Below are positions 25,051 to 35,155 of a stretch of DNA of 64,000 nt, one piece after another. How positions within the stretch are numbered: position 1 is the stretch's first letter; the number at the start of each line of letters is the position of its first letter. Source of the DNA: Sinorhizobium garamanticum (GTDB lineage Bacteria > Pseudomonadota > Alphaproteobacteria > Rhizobiales > Rhizobiaceae); NCBI RefSeq assembly GCF_029892065.1, contig NZ_CP120373.1:1935501-1999500 (forward strand), given 5' to 3'. Below the pieces are notes generated by a model that saw nothing but the letters and a program-made list of their open reading frames with translations, ran no database searches and was not told the DNA's origin. The translations under genes and the position numbers were made by a program.

Positions 25051-28000
25051 GATTCGCGCATTTTTTCGTCGACAGGCCGATCTTCGCTTCGGTGCTCTCG
25101 ATCGTGCTGCTGATCGTTGGCGGCATTGCCTATTTTCAGTTGCCGGTGGCGCAATACCCGGAAATCGCCCCACCCACCATCGTCGTGCGCGCTTCCTATC
25201 CGGGCGCCGATGCCGATACCGTCGCCAACACGGTCGCCACGCCGCTCGAGCAGGAGATCAACGGCGTCGAAAACATGCTCTACATGTCGTCCTACTCGAC
25301 CGCCGACGGTTCGATGGCGCTGACGATCACCTTCGAGTTGGGTACGGACCTCGATCAGGCGCAGGTGCTGGTGCAAAATCGCGTCTCGATCGCCGAGCCC
25401 CGCCTTCCCGAGGAGGTTCGGCGCATCGGCATCACCACGACCAAAAGCTCGCCTGACCTGATGATGGTCGTTCACTTGCTTTCGCCGAACGACCGCTACG
25501 ACCAGCTCTATGTCTCCAACTACGCCCGCACGCGCATCCGCGACATCCTCGTTCGGCTGGACGGCGTCGGTGACGTTATCCTGTTCGGCGAGCGAGAATA
25601 TGCGCTCCGCGTCTGGCTCGATCCGCAGAAACTCTCCGCCTACGGCATGACAGCGGGCGACGTCGTCGAGGCGCTGCGCCAGCAGAACGTCCAGGTCTCG
25701 GGCGGCGCGATCGGCGGCCCGCCGATCGCGGGCGACAATGCCTTCGAATATACGGTCACCACAGACGGCCGTTTCAGCGACGCACGACAGTTCCGCTACG
25801 TGATCGTCAAGGCCACGGAAGATGGCAGGCTTGTGCAGTTGCAGGATGTCGCCCGCGTCGAGCTTGGCGCCCGCGAATACGTCAGAAACAGCTACCTGAA
25901 CGGCAGCCCCGCCGTCGCGCTCGGCATCTTCTCGCGCCCTGGTACCAACGCGCTTGCCGCGGCGGAAGCAATCCAGGCGACGATGACGGAGCTCTCGAAG
26001 GATTTCCCGGAGGGGCTGGAATACCGGATCATCTACAATCCGACTGAGTTCATCGCGGAGTCCATTAATGAGGTCTACAAGACGATCGGCGAGGCCGCGA
26101 TCCTCGTGGCCCTCGTCGTGATCGTTTTCCTGCAGTCTTGGCGCACGGCGATCATTCCGATCGTCGCCATCCCCGTCTCGCTGATCGGTACGTTCGCGCT
26201 GCTTTTCGCCTTCGGCTTCTCGCTGAACATGCTGACGCTCTTCGGGCTGGTGCTTGCGATCGGCATCGTCGTTGATGACGCGATCGTCGTCGTCGAGAAC
26301 GTCGAGCGCAATCTCGAGAAAGGCATGACACCGAGGGAGGCGGCGCATGTGACGATGGACGAAGTGGGCGCGGCGGTGATCGCGATTTCGCTCGTCTTGA
26401 CGGCGGTGTTCGTGCCGACCGCCTTCATCCCGGGCATAGCCGGCCAGTTCTATCTGCAATTCGCCGTAACAATCGCGGTCGCGACGGTGATCTCCGCGAT
26501 CAATTCGCTGACGCTCTCGCCGGCGCTTGCCGCCGTTCTGCTGCGGCCGCATGAGAACCATGAGCATGAGAGCCGCAATCCGCTGACGCGGCTCGGCCGG
26601 GCTTTCGCCAACGGCTTCAACCGCGGCTTTGACCGGATGGCCGATGGCTACAAATGGGTGGTGGGTCACCTCGTCAGGACACGGTTGGCGATTGGCGCCT
26701 CGCTCGTCGTCTTCGCCGCTCTTCTTGGCGCCACTTGGTACATGGCGCAGGCCGTGCCCCGCGGCTTCATCCCGACGATGGACCAGGGCTATGCCATTGT
26801 CGTCATCCAGCTCCCGGATGGCGCATCGCTCGCGCGAACCGACGCGGTGGTGCAGCGTGCATCCGCGATGATCCGCGAGGTGCCGGGCGTCCGCGACGCG
26901 GTCGCCTTTGCCGGCTTTAGCGGTGCGACTTTCACCAACGCGTCCAATTCCGGCGTCATCTTCACGCCCTTCGACAGTTTCGAGGAAAGGCTCGAGCATA
27001 ACCAGAGCGCGAGCCAGATCATCGGCGAGATCTTCGGCGCGATGCAGAGCATCCAGGAGGCCTTCATCATCGCCATTCCACCGCCGTCGGTGCGCGGTAT
27101 CGGCAATTCCGGCGGCTTCAAGATGCAGATTATGGACCGCCAGAACGCTGACATGGGCCGGGCACTGGCGCTCGCCCGCCAGATGATGGGGGCAGCCAGC
27201 CAGACCGAAGGGTTGACCGGCGTATTCACTACCTTCTCGGACTCCAGCCCGCAGTTCTTCCTGGCGATCGACCGCGACAAGGCACGGGCGCTAAACGTGC
27301 CGATCCCGAATATCTTCGAGACGCTCTCGATCAACCTCGGCACGTCCTACGTCAACGACTTCAACGCATTCGGTCGCGTCTACCAGGTGCGCGCCCAGGC
27401 CGATCAGCAATATCGCGTGGAACGAGACGATATCCTCGCTCTGAAGGTGCGTTCTGCGTCAGGTGCGCTGGTACCGCTCGGCACGCTCGTCGAGATCCGC
27501 GATACCAGCGGGCCGTCGCTCGTTCAGCGCTACAACATGTATGTTTCCGTGCCGCTCCAGGGCAATCCGGCGCCCGGCGTCTCCACCGGCACGGCGCTCG
27601 ACAAGATGGAGCAGCTCGCCGCCCAGATGCTGCCGCAGGGCACGACCTTCGAGTGGACAGAGCTTGCCTTCCAGGAGCGCCAGACCGGCAATACCGCCGT
27701 CTTCATCTTTACGCTCTCGGTGATCTTCGTCTTCCTCGCGCTGGCCGCGCAATATGAGAGCTGGGTGTTGCCGCTGGCGATCATCCTGATCGTCCCGCTT
27801 GCCGTTCTCGCCGCGCTTCTCGGCGTTTCCATCCGAGGGTTCGACAACAACGTGCTCACGCAGATCGGCCTTATCGTGCTGATCGGCCTCGCAGCGAAAA
27901 ACGCGATCCTGATCGTCGAATTCGCCCGCCAGGGCGAGGAGGAGGGCAAGACGCCGGTCGAGGCGGCGATCGACGCGAGCCGGATCAGGCTGCGTCCAAT

Positions 28001-28226
28001 CCTGATGACCGCCTTTGCCTTCATTCTCGGCGTCGTGCCGCTGGTGATCGCAACTGGTCCCGGCGCCGAAATGCGCCAGTCGCTCGGCACGGCGGTCTTT
28101 TCCGGCATGCTCGGCGTTACGCTCCTCGGTCTGTTCCTGACGCCTGTGTTCTATGTGGCGCTGCGCTCGCTTGGCCGAAAACGCGTGAGGGCTGTCGAGG
28201 AAGCACCGGGCGCCCCTGCAGAGTGA
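25047..28226 (+). CDS. RND multidrug efflux pump, HAE1 family
   Basis: 1059 residues, the usual size of AcrB-like pumps. The N-terminus FFVDRPIFASVLSIVLLIVGG, twelve membrane segments in two halves and conserved TM4 Asp residues (GIVVDDAIVVVENVER) mark a proton-driven hydrophobe exporter. Substrates cannot be read from sequence. Translation is probably coupled to the adaptor gene. A RIME1 copy follows 37 bases after the stop; I see no obvious terminator. Confidence 0.95.
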   Translation: MRFAHFFVDRPIFASVLSIVLLIVGGIAYFQLPVAQYPEIAPPTIVVRASYPGADADTVANTVATPLEQEINGVENMLYMSSYSTADGSMALTITFELGTDLDQAQVLVQNRVSIAEPRLPEEVRRIGITTTKSSPDLMMVVHLLSPNDRYDQLYVSNYARTRIRDILVRLDGVGDVILFGEREYALRVWLDPQKLSAYGMTAGDVVEALRQQNVQVSGGAIGGPPIAGDNAFEYTVTTDGRFSDARQFRYVIVKATEDGRLVQLQDVARVELGAREYVRNSYLNGSPAVALGIFSRPGTNALAAAEAIQATMTELSKDFPEGLEYRIIYNPTEFIAESINEVYKTIGEAAILVALVVIVFLQSWRTAIIPIVAIPVSLIGTFALLFAFGFSLNMLTLFGLVLAIGIVVDDAIVVVENVERNLEKGMTPREAAHVTMDEVGAAVIAISLVLTAVFVPTAFIPGIAGQFYLQFAVTIAVATVISAINSLTLSPALAAVLLRPHENHEHESRNPLTRLGRAFANGFNRGFDRMADGYKWVVGHLVRTRLAIGASLVVFAALLGATWYMAQAVPRGFIPTMDQGYAIVVIQLPDGASLARTDAVVQRASAMIREVPGVRDAVAFAGFSGATFTNASNSGVIFTPFDSFEERLEHNQSASQIIGEIFGAMQSIQEAFIIAIPPPSVRGIGNSGGFKMQIMDRQNADMGRALALARQMMGAASQTEGLTGVFTTFSDSSPQFFLAIDRDKARALNVPIPNIFETLSINLGTSYVNDFNAFGRVYQVRAQADQQYRVERDDILALKVRSASGALVPLGTLVEIRDTSGPSLVQRYNMYVSVPLQGNPAPGVSTGTALDKMEQLAAQMLPQGTTFEWTELAFQERQTGNTAVFIFTLSVIFVFLALAAQYESWVLPLAIILIVPLAVLAALLGVSIRGFDNNVLTQIGLIVLIGLAAKNAILIVEFARQGEEEGKTPVEAAIDASRIRLRPILMTAFAFILGVVPLVIATGPGAEMRQSLGTAVFSGMLGVTLLGLFLTPVFYVALRSLGRKRVRAVEEAPGAPAE

Positions 28227-28263
28227 GTGGGTCTTGCCGGTCCTGCGCCACGGTTCCGCGCCC

Positions 28264-28369
28264 ACTGCATGTTTCCTTAAATCGTCTCCGATTTAAAGAT
28301 AAAAACATGCAGCAATTCAAAGTGCTACAGCGTCCTTTGTGCGTCTGAAAGACGCACGGCGCTGTAGGA
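28264..28369 (+). repeat. RIME1-type element, copy 6
   Basis: ACTGCATGTTTCCTTAAATCG ... CGATTTAAAG, CATGCAGCAATTC, then GTGCGTCTG/AAAGACGCAC and GGCGCTGTAGG. Confidence 0.9.
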
Positions 28370-28486
28370 CGCATTCGGTCCCTGCGTTCGAGAAATGCGG
28401 ACAATGACGCGATTGTGAGCGCCAGCGCCAGTTTGGCGCTGGACGGGACCGCGACCTTGAATAATCCTGCCACCCGCCAGATCACG

Positions 28487-28517
28487 ATGACTTTAGGTCT
28501 TATCAACCTAAAGTCAT
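28487..28517. repeat. Perfect 12-bp inverted repeat
   Basis: ATGACTTTAGGT and ACCTAAAGTCAT separated by 7 bases, immediately before the mosaic repeat; probably its left module. Confidence 0.7.
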
Positions 28518-28526
28518 AACCGTGCT

Positions 28527-28593
28527 CGATTCTAATGAGTTAGAGCGGGATGCGGGCGGAAAACCGCGCACACTTTCCCTCATCCGGCTCTAA
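28527..28593 (+). repeat. Mosaic intergenic repeat, second family, copy 3
   Basis: CGATTCTAATGAGTTAGAG, CGGGATGCGGGCGG, hairpin GCGGAAAACCGC, then CACACTTTCCCTCATCCGGCTCTA. Confidence 0.75.
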
Positions 28594-28615
28594 AAACGCG
28601 TGTGAGAGGTGAAGG

Positions 28616-29449
28616 ATGCTGCTCCGATACCTTGCCTACACCCTGGCTGCCATCTGGCTGATCCATACGTTCTGGCCGGAACATGCGCATGCGCAGCAGC
28701 CTTCACCGCCAGTGAGCCAATGCCAGGCGATCGCGGAAGCCACGCCGAAAGCGACATTCGCCCGCTTCGCAGTTCCGGGGGCAATGCGGGTGAGCGCGGC
28801 CGATAGCGAGGTCAACATAACCTATCTCGGCCACTCGACATTCCTGATCGAAACGCCGGACGGTATTTCGATCGCCACGGACTATAACGGCTGGTTCCAG
28901 ACTTCGGCGCCACCTACCGTGGTGACGATGAACAAGGCCCATTCCAGTCACTACACGCTGACGCCAGATCCGGGCATTCGCCACGTCCTGCACGGCTGGA
29001 GCGACAATGGCGAGGCGGCCGACCACGATCTCGTCGTCGGCGATGCCTATATCCGCAATGTCGTGACGGACATACGCTCCGGCTTCGAGGGTATGGAGCC
29101 CAATGGCAATTCGATTTTCATCTTCGAGGTCGCGGGGCTCTGCATCGGCCATCTCGGCCATCTGCACTACGAACTCGACGACAGCCACTACCGCCAGATC
29201 GGCCGGCTCGACGTGCTGATGGTTCCAGTCGACGGTGGCCTGACCATGGGCGCCGAAAGCATGAGCCGTGTCGTGTCGCGACTGCGCGCGGCGCTGATCC
29301 TGCCGATGCACCGGCCGCCGTTGATCAACGACTTTCTGGCAATGTTCGGCGACGACTACGACAAGAGCTTCGCCACCGGCCCGAGCGTCAAGGTTTCTCT
29401 GCGTTCCCTGCCGAGCAAACCGCTGATCCACGTCCTCCAGGGGATGTGA
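28616..29449 (+). CDS. Secreted metallo-beta-lactamase-fold protein, degenerate metal site
   Basis: 277 residues with a signal peptide (AYTLAAIWLIHTFWPEHAHAQ). The sequence VNITYLGHSTFLIETPDGISIATDYNGW matches UlaG-like MBL-fold hydrolases. Where these carry HxHxDH, this protein has NKAHSSHY, so the first His and the Asp are replaced. GHLGHLHYELDD and the late MHRPP His remain. It may bind fewer metals, have altered catalysis or be non-enzymatic. It appears monocistronic; a GAGAGGTGAAGG ribosome site precedes the ATG. Confidence 0.75.
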   Translation: MLLRYLAYTLAAIWLIHTFWPEHAHAQQPSPPVSQCQAIAEATPKATFARFAVPGAMRVSAADSEVNITYLGHSTFLIETPDGISIATDYNGWFQTSAPPTVVTMNKAHSSHYTLTPDPGIRHVLHGWSDNGEAADHDLVVGDAYIRNVVTDIRSGFEGMEPNGNSIFIFEVAGLCIGHLGHLHYELDDSHYRQIGRLDVLMVPVDGGLTMGAESMSRVVSRLRAALILPMHRPPLINDFLAMFGDDYDKSFATGPSVKVSLRSLPSKPLIHVLQGM

Positions 29450-29595
29450 GACATTTGCCTATCCGAGGCGCGCTTGCTGCGCCTTGCCGGCGCCGGATTT
29501 CCTCTCCCTGAAAAGACCCGGCCCCTGCTGGACGGGACGTGGCAATAAAACTATAAGGCGCCCCATCCCGATAATTCATGCATGCAGAGGGCGCC

Positions 29596-30342
29596 ATGGC
29601 TGGCCATTCACAGTTCAAGAACATCATGCACCGCAAGGGCCGTCAGGATGCGGTGCGCTCGAAAATGTTTTCCAAGCTCGCGCGCGAGATCACCGTTGCC
29701 GCAAAGTCGGGCATGCCTGACCCGGCGATGAACCCGCGCCTCAGGCTGGCGATCCAGAACGCCAAGGCCCAGTCGATGCCGAAGGACAACATCGAGCGGG
29801 CGATCAAGAAGGCGTCGGGTGGCGATGCGGAGAACTACGAGGAAGTTCGCTACGAGGGCTACGGTCCGGGCGGCGTCGCTGTCATCGTCGAGGCGCTGAC
29901 CGACAACCGCAACCGCACCGCCTCCAATGTGCGCTCGACCTTCACCAAGGCTGGCGGCGCACTTGGCGAAACCGGCTCGGTTTCCTTCTCCTTCGATCGC
30001 GTGGGCGAAATCACCTACAAGCTTTCCGTCGGCGATTCCGACAAGGTCATGGAAGCGGCCATCGAAGCAGGTGCCGATGATGTGACGACGGACGAGGATG
30101 GCCACACGATCATCTGCGGCTTTGAGAATATTGGCGAAGTCTCCAAGACCCTCGAAGAGGTCCTCGGCGAAGCGGAAACCGTCAAGGCGATCTGGAAGCC
30201 TCAGAACACTGTGCCGGTCGACGAGGAAAAGGCACAGTCGCTAATGAAGCTGATCGACAATCTCGAAGACGATGACGACGTTCAGAACGTCTATTCGAAC
30301 TTCGAGGTTTCCGACGAGGTGCTGGCAAGGCTTTCCGCCTGA
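29596..30342 (+). CDS. yebC: YebC/PmpR-family (TACO1-like) protein
   Basis: 248 residues starting [18 protein letters not shown], the invariant N-terminus of the family. Homologues have been described as transcriptional regulators and, more recently, as factors that help ribosomes through difficult stretches such as proline runs. The start at 29596 is fixed by this motif; an in-frame ATG six codons earlier is not supported. A strong terminator follows. Confidence 0.95.
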   Translation: MAGHSQFKNIMHRKGRQDAVRSKMFSKLAREITVAAKSGMPDPAMNPRLRLAIQNAKAQSMPKDNIERAIKKASGGDAENYEEVRYEGYGPGGVAVIVEALTDNRNRTASNVRSTFTKAGGALGETGSVSFSFDRVGEITYKLSVGDSDKVMEAAIEAGADDVTTDEDGHTIICGFENIGEVSKTLEEVLGEAETVKAIWKPQNTVPVDEEKAQSLMKLIDNLEDDDDVQNVYSNFEVSDEVLARLSA

Positions 30343-30364
30343 CGTTTCTTTTGATCTACGAAAC

Positions 30365-30399
30365 GACCCGCGCTCCAAAATGGAGCGCGGGTCTTTTTT
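30365..30399 (+). terminator. Rho-independent terminator of yebC
   Basis: Perfect stem GACCCGCGCTCCA / TGGAGCGCGGGTC followed by TTTTTT. Confidence 0.95.
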
Positions 30400-30430
30400 G
30401 TTTCAGCCGTGCCGAGAAGGCGACGATCTT

Positions 30431-31432
30431 TCAGGCGGCCACAGCGAGATGACGGTGCGCTTCGCCAAACAGCCTCAACGAATGCAGCCGCGCCTCCATA
30501 TCGAAGATCGGCATGGAGATGATCAACTCGTCGGCATCGGTCTGCTCGATGAACGCCCGGATGTTGCTGCGGATGGTTTCAGGACCGCCGACGACCGCGT
30601 AGCTCATCGCGTGGTCGACGAAGATCTTTTCGTCGTCGCTCCAAAGCCCCTCCATGGATTTGACCGGCGGCGGAAAGCGTCCGCGGGCATTGCGGCGCAG
30701 TGCCACGAAGGATTGCTGCATCGAGGTAAAGAGATAGTTCGCCTCCTCGTCGGTATCGGCGGCGACGCCCATGACGCCGACCATCACATGCGGCTTGTCG
30801 AGCTCAGGCGACGGCGTGAAGCGCTCGCGGTAGATTTCGAGGGCGGTGAGCAGCATGTCGGGTGCGAAATGCGAGGCGAAAGCGAAGGGGAGGCCGAGCA
30901 TGCCGGCGAGGTGAGCGCTGAAGTGGCTGGAACCGAGCAGCCAGATCGGCACATTGGAATCGGCGCCGGGGACCGCGATGATCTTCTGGTCTTCGGTGAC
31001 CGGGCCGAGCAGCGCCTGGAGCTCCACGACATCGTTCGGGAAATTGTTGGCGCTCGTCTCCATGTTGCGCCGGAGCGCCTGTGCCGTTCTCATGTCGGTG
31101 CCGGGCGCGCGGCCGAGGCCAAGGTCGATGCGGCCTGGATAGAGCGCGGCGAGCGTGCCGAATTGCTCGGCGATGACGAGGGGCGAATGATTGGGCAGCA
31201 TGATTCCACCCGAGCCGACGCGGATCGATCGTGTCGCCGACGCCACGTGGGAAATGACGAGCGACGTCGCTGCGCTGGCGATTCCCTTCATTCCGTGATG
31301 TTCGGCGAGCCAGAAGCGCTTGTAACCGTTCTCCTCTGCGGCCATTGCCAGCCGGCGCGAGTTTTCGAGCGACTGGGCGACGCTGCCGCCCTCGGTAATC
31401 GGCGACAGGTCGAGAACGGAGAACGGGATCAT
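30431..31432 (-). CDS. LLM-class flavin-dependent oxidoreductase
   Basis: 333 residues of the luciferase-like monooxygenase fold. The N-terminus [34 protein letters not shown] and [34 protein letters not shown] are typical of the YhbW/YwcH subgroup. It would use reduced FMN and oxygen on an unknown substrate. It is convergent with yebC and transcribed alone. Confidence 0.9.
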   Translation of the reverse strand: MIPFSVLDLSPITEGGSVAQSLENSRRLAMAAEENGYKRFWLAEHHGMKGIASAATSLVISHVASATRSIRVGSGGIMLPNHSPLVIAEQFGTLAALYPGRIDLGLGRAPGTDMRTAQALRRNMETSANNFPNDVVELQALLGPVTEDQKIIAVPGADSNVPIWLLGSSHFSAHLAGMLGLPFAFASHFAPDMLLTALEIYRERFTPSPELDKPHVMVGVMGVAADTDEEANYLFTSMQQSFVALRRNARGRFPPPVKSMEGLWSDDEKIFVDHAMSYAVVGGPETIRSNIRAFIEQTDADELIISMPIFDMEARLHSLRLFGEAHRHLAVAA

Positions 31433-31503
31433 GGCAAGACCTTCAATTAAGAGAAATTGATCGATCGCAATGTAGGTTCAAGTTTCTTAAAGCCAAGAGT
31501 GGC

Positions 31504-31609
31504 ACTGCATGTTTCCTTAAATCGTAACCGATTTAAGGACAAAAACATGCAGCAATTCAAAGCGCTCCAACGTCCTTTGTGCGTCTGAAAAGACGCACCA
31601 CGCTGTAGG
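31504..31609 (+). repeat. RIME1-type element, copy 7
   Basis: ACTGCATGTTTCC, CTTAAATCG/CGATTTAAG, CATGCAGCAATTC, then TGCGTCT/AGACGCA and CGCTGTAGG. It lies between divergent LLM and ruvC genes, so promoters for both must flank it. Confidence 0.9.
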
Positions 31610-31703
31610 CCGTTTTCGCCACTGCGCCGACCATTCCTGTGTAATGTTTTTGTTTTGTTCACTTTTTGCTGGCAGCGTCTGGCTGACCGACATAGGGTGA
31701 GGC

Positions 31704-32216
31704 ATGCAGAATACGATTCGCATCATCGGCATCGATCCGGGCCTTCGGCGCACCGGGTGGGGCGTCATCGAAACCTTGGGCAATTCGCTGCGTTTCGTAG
31801 CCTCCGGCACGGTCACGTCGGACGGCGAAATGGATCTTGCATCACGCCTTTGCCAATTGCATGACGGGCTTGCCGACGTCGTGCACAGCTACCAGCCGCA
31901 TGAGGCCGCCGTGGAGCAGACCTTCGTCAACAAGGACGCGACAGCGACACTTAAGCTCGGCCAGGCACGCGGCATCGCCATGCTGGTTCCGGCTCGTGCG
32001 GGTCTCAGAGTGGCGGAATATGCGCCGAATGCGGTGAAGAAAGCGGTGATCGGCGTCGGTCATGGTGAGAAGCAGCAGATCCACATGATGCTGAAGGTGC
32101 TGATGCCGAAGGTTCAGTTCAAGGGCAACGATGCCGCCGATGCGCTCGCAATCGCCATCTGCCACGCGCACAACCGGCAGGCGATCACCAGCCGGCTTGC
32201 GGCGCTTGCGGGGTAG
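31704..32216 (+). CDS. ruvC: Holliday junction resolvase RuvC
   Basis: 170 residues. [15 protein letters not shown] holds the first catalytic Asp (D11), [11 protein letters not shown] the catalytic Glu, and [14 protein letters not shown] the C-terminal Asp pair. RuvC cuts Holliday junctions bound by RuvAB. It leads ruvC-ruvA-ruvB with short gaps. Confidence 0.97.
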   Translation: MQNTIRIIGIDPGLRRTGWGVIETLGNSLRFVASGTVTSDGEMDLASRLCQLHDGLADVVHSYQPHEAAVEQTFVNKDATATLKLGQARGIAMLVPARAGLRVAEYAPNAVKKAVIGVGHGEKQQIHMMLKVLMPKVQFKGNDAADALAIAICHAHNRQAITSRLAALAG

Positions 32217-32279
32217 GGCCATCTATCGGAATCTGTTTAAACGGCAACGGTCCAAATCCATCCAGAAAGACAAGGTCAG

Positions 32280-32897
32280 ATGATCGGCAAGCTCAAGGGC
32301 ACCATTGACGAGATCGGCGAGGATCACGTCGTTCTCGACGTGCATGGCGTCGGATATGTCGCCCATTGTTCTGCGCGGACTCTCGGCAAGCTCGGATCGG
32401 CGGGCGAAGCGGCGATGCTTTTTATCGAGACCTATGTGCGCGAGGATCAGCTCAAGCTTTTTGGCTTTCTGACGGCCATCGAGCGTGAGTGGTTCCGCCT
32501 GCTCCAGAGCGTCCAGGGCGTGGGGTCCAAGGTAGCGCTTGCGGTGCTTTCGACGCTGACGCCCAGCGAGCTTGCGAGCGCGATCGCACTGCAGGACAAG
32601 ACATCGGTCTCTCGCGCCCCGGGTGTTGGCCCCAAGGTGGCCGTGCGTATCGTCACCGAACTCAAGAACAAGGCGCCTGCCTTTGCCGGCGAGCCATCCG
32701 CTGCGATCAGCCTCAAGCAGGAACTGGGCGAGGGCGTTGCCTCGGCGCCGGTCGCGGACGCCGTTTCGGCCTTGACCAATCTCGGCTATTCGCGCGATCA
32801 GGCGGCAAATGCCGTTGCGGCGGCCTTGAAAAACGGCGGTGAGGGCGGCGACAGCGCCAGGCTCATTCGCCTCGGGTTGAAGGAACTGGCGCGGTGA
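32280..32897 (+). CDS. ruvA: Holliday junction branch migration protein RuvA
   Basis: 205 residues. [26 protein letters not shown] is the N-terminal OB fold. [20 protein letters not shown] and [17 protein letters not shown] are the two helix-hairpin-helix motifs that bind junction DNA. The C-terminal domain contacts RuvB. Confidence 0.97.
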   Translation: MIGKLKGTIDEIGEDHVVLDVHGVGYVAHCSARTLGKLGSAGEAAMLFIETYVREDQLKLFGFLTAIEREWFRLLQSVQGVGSKVALAVLSTLTPSELASAIALQDKTSVSRAPGVGPKVAVRIVTELKNKAPAFAGEPSAAISLKQELGEGVASAPVADAVSALTNLGYSRDQAANAVAAALKNGGEGGDSARLIRLGLKELAR

Positions 32898-33061
32898 GGG
32901 GCCGGGCCCTGCTACGGTCACAAAGCAATGGAATGACGCGATCCGCGCTGGATCCGGCGATGCGATGACAATATGGTTGAGCGCGCGGAATCGATGGCGA
33001 TGACTGGCTTTGGTCCGCGCACGGCGCAATGGCGCGGTGCAACCCGAAATGGAAGTCTGAA

Positions 33062-34102
33062 ATGAGTGAAGCCGCACGCCTGATTGCGCCGGAAAAGCGA
33101 GGCGAGGACCTCGATCAGACGCTGCGTCCGCAGTCGCTGGACGAGTTCACCGGCCAGGCGGAGGCGCGTGCCAACCTCAAGGTCTTCATCGAGGCGGCGC
33201 GCAATCGTGGCGAGGCGCTCGACCACGTGCTTTTTGTCGGTCCGCCCGGTCTCGGCAAGACGACTCTCGCTCAGATCATGGCCAAGGAACTCGGCGTCAA
33301 CTTCCGCTCCACCTCCGGACCGGTCATCGCCAAGGCCGGGGATCTCGCGGCGCTGCTCACCAATCTCGAAGAGCGCGACGTGCTGTTCATCGACGAGATC
33401 CATCGCCTGAACCCGGCGGTCGAGGAAATTCTCTATCCGGCCATGGAGGATTTCCAGCTCGACCTCATCATCGGCGAGGGACCGGCGGCGCGTTCGGTGA
33501 AGATCGACCTTTCCAAGTTCACGCTGGTGGCGGCGACTACCCGCCTCGGCCTGCTGACGACGCCGCTGCGCGACCGCTTCGGCATTCCGGTGCGGCTCAA
33601 TTTCTACACGGTCGAGGAACTGGAGCTGATCGTCCGCCGCGGGGCGCGGCTGATGGGCCTCGGCATGACCGACGAGGGGGCACGCGAAATCGCCCGCCGC
33701 GCACGCGGGACGCCGAGGATCGCCGGCCGTCTTCTGCGGCGCGTGCGCGATTTCGCCGAGGTTGCCCGGGCGGAGGCCGTGACGCGGCAGATCGCCGACG
33801 AGGCGCTGACCCGCCTGCTTGTCGACAGCATGGGGCTCGACCAGTTGGACCGCCGTTACCTGACGATGATCGCCCACAATTTCGGCGGCGGACCGGTCGG
33901 CATCGAGACGATTGCGGCCGGGCTTTCCGAGCCGCGCGATGCGATCGAGGACATCATCGAACCCTATCTGATCCAGCAGGGGTTCATCCAGCGCACGCCG
34001 CGCGGCCGGGTGCTGACGGCGAATGCCTGGAAGCATCTCGGCCTCAATCCGCCGAAGGATATCGAGACGACTCAGTTCCGCCTGACGCTGGAGGACGACT
34101 GA
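33062..34102 (+). CDS. ruvB: Holliday junction branch migration ATPase RuvB
   Basis: 346 residues from [10 protein letters not shown]. Walker A GPPGLGKT (60-67), Walker [12 protein letters not shown] and the arginine-finger/winged-helix C-terminus ([15 protein letters not shown]) define a RuvB AAA+ motor. GGAAG precedes the ATG; a start 11 codons earlier is not supported. The phosphoesterase gene begins two bases after its stop. Confidence 0.97.
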   Translation: MSEAARLIAPEKRGEDLDQTLRPQSLDEFTGQAEARANLKVFIEAARNRGEALDHVLFVGPPGLGKTTLAQIMAKELGVNFRSTSGPVIAKAGDLAALLTNLEERDVLFIDEIHRLNPAVEEILYPAMEDFQLDLIIGEGPAARSVKIDLSKFTLVAATTRLGLLTTPLRDRFGIPVRLNFYTVEELELIVRRGARLMGLGMTDEGAREIARRARGTPRIAGRLLRRVRDFAEVARAEAVTRQIADEALTRLLVDSMGLDQLDRRYLTMIAHNFGGGPVGIETIAAGLSEPRDAIEDIIEPYLIQQGFIQRTPRGRVLTANAWKHLGLNPPKDIETTQFRLTLEDD

Positions 34103-34103
34103 A

Positions 34104-35006
34104 GTGTTCACCCGCCGAGGATTCCTGCAGACGCTCGGTGGCGGTTTCGCAAGTTTCGCGGCACTCGGCAGCTATGCCTTTGCCATCGAGCCGCTCGCGC
34201 GACTGAATATTGCCCGCTACACACTGACGCCGCCCGGCTGGACGCCTGGTCTGAAGCTTCGCGTGGTCGCGCTTGCCGATCTTCATGCCTGCGAGCCGTG
34301 GATGCCGGCCAGCCGTATCGCCTCCATCTGCGCGCAGGCGAACGATCTCGGCGGCGATATCACGGTTCTTCTCGGCGACTATGCCTCCGGCATGAACCTG
34401 GTCACACGCTATGTCCACTCCAGCGAATGGTCGAAGGCCCTCGCCACGCTCAAGGCCCCGCTCGGCGTCCATGCGATCATGGGCAACCACGACTGGTGGG
34501 AGGACAGAACCGCGCAAAAGAACGGCGGCGGCGAGACCTTCGGGCATCGGGCGCTGTCGAATGTCGGCATTGCGGTCCACAGCAACCGCGCCATCCGCCT
34601 GGAAAAGGACGGACATGGGTTCTGGCTTGCTGGTCTCGAGGACCAGCTTGCCCTTCTGCCTGGCAAGAAATGGGGCCGGCGCTCGATGACGGGTCTTGAT
34701 GATCTCGATGGCACGCTAGCTCAGGTGAGCGATAACGCGCCGGTCATTCTTCTGGCGCATGAGCCCGACATCTTTCCGGAAGTGCCGGCGCGAGTCTCCT
34801 TGACGCTATCCGGCCATACCCATGGCGGACAGGTTCGGTTCGCGGGTCTTGCGCCAGTCGTGCCGTCCCGGTTTGGCGACCGGTATGCCTATGGCCATAT
34901 CGTCGAAGAGGATCGCAGTCTGATCGTCTCCGGTGGTCTCGGTTGCTCGATCGCGCCGATTCGCTTCGGCGTTCCGCCGGAAATCGTTGTTATCGATCTT
35001 GGGTAG
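34104..35006 (+). CDS. Tat-exported metallophosphoesterase (YaeI/YkuE-like)
   Basis: 300 residues from a GTG start two bases after ruvB. The N-terminus FTRRGFLQTLGGGFASFAALG is a likely Tat signal. Calcineurin-like motifs follow: ALADLHACEP, LLGDYASG, IMGNHDWW and LSGHTHGGQV. Relatives include phosphodiesterases and UDP-diacylglucosamine-type hydrolases; the substrate here is unknown. Export suggests a periplasmic or membrane-facing role. It may be expressed by read-through from ruvCAB. Confidence 0.88.
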   Translation: MFTRRGFLQTLGGGFASFAALGSYAFAIEPLARLNIARYTLTPPGWTPGLKLRVVALADLHACEPWMPASRIASICAQANDLGGDITVLLGDYASGMNLVTRYVHSSEWSKALATLKAPLGVHAIMGNHDWWEDRTAQKNGGGETFGHRALSNVGIAVHSNRAIRLEKDGHGFWLAGLEDQLALLPGKKWGRRSMTGLDDLDGTLAQVSDNAPVILLAHEPDIFPEVPARVSLTLSGHTHGGQVRFAGLAPVVPSRFGDRYAYGHIVEEDRSLIVSGGLGCSIAPIRFGVPPEIVVIDLG

Positions 35007-35035
35007 GTTGCGGTCGGCGTCTTTCGATTGGATTT

Positions 35036-35155
35036 CGCCCCTCATCCGGCTGCCGCCACCTTCTCCCGGAGCGAGGAGACTCGCGGCGCCCACGTTCTCG
35101 CCCCTCGAGCGGGGAGAGGGTTAGTCCTCGGGTTAAACCCGAGGAGAGGGGGAGT
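35036..35155. repeat. REP-like palindromic repeat covering the sqdC 3' end
   Basis: GCCCCTCATCCGGCTGCCGCCACCTTCTCCC-type sequence related to 2682-2783, followed by CCCCTCGAGCGGGG and a final hairpin CCTCGGGTT/AACCCGAGG at 35126-35144. The sqdC stop codon lies inside the last hairpin. Confidence 0.7.

Larger units (their letters stand above)
28227..28615. other. 389-base repeat-rich intergenic region
   Basis: Holds a complete RIME1 copy (28264-28369), a perfect 12-bp inverted repeat (28487-28517) and a mosaic repeat (28527-28593). No coding frame is credible. Confidence 0.75.

Noticed and set aside
24906..26999. Minus-strand frame of 697 codons antisense to the RND adaptor and pump
   Set aside because: Arg/Asp/Gly/His-rich composition typical of codon-bias shadows; the plus-strand products are full-length known families.
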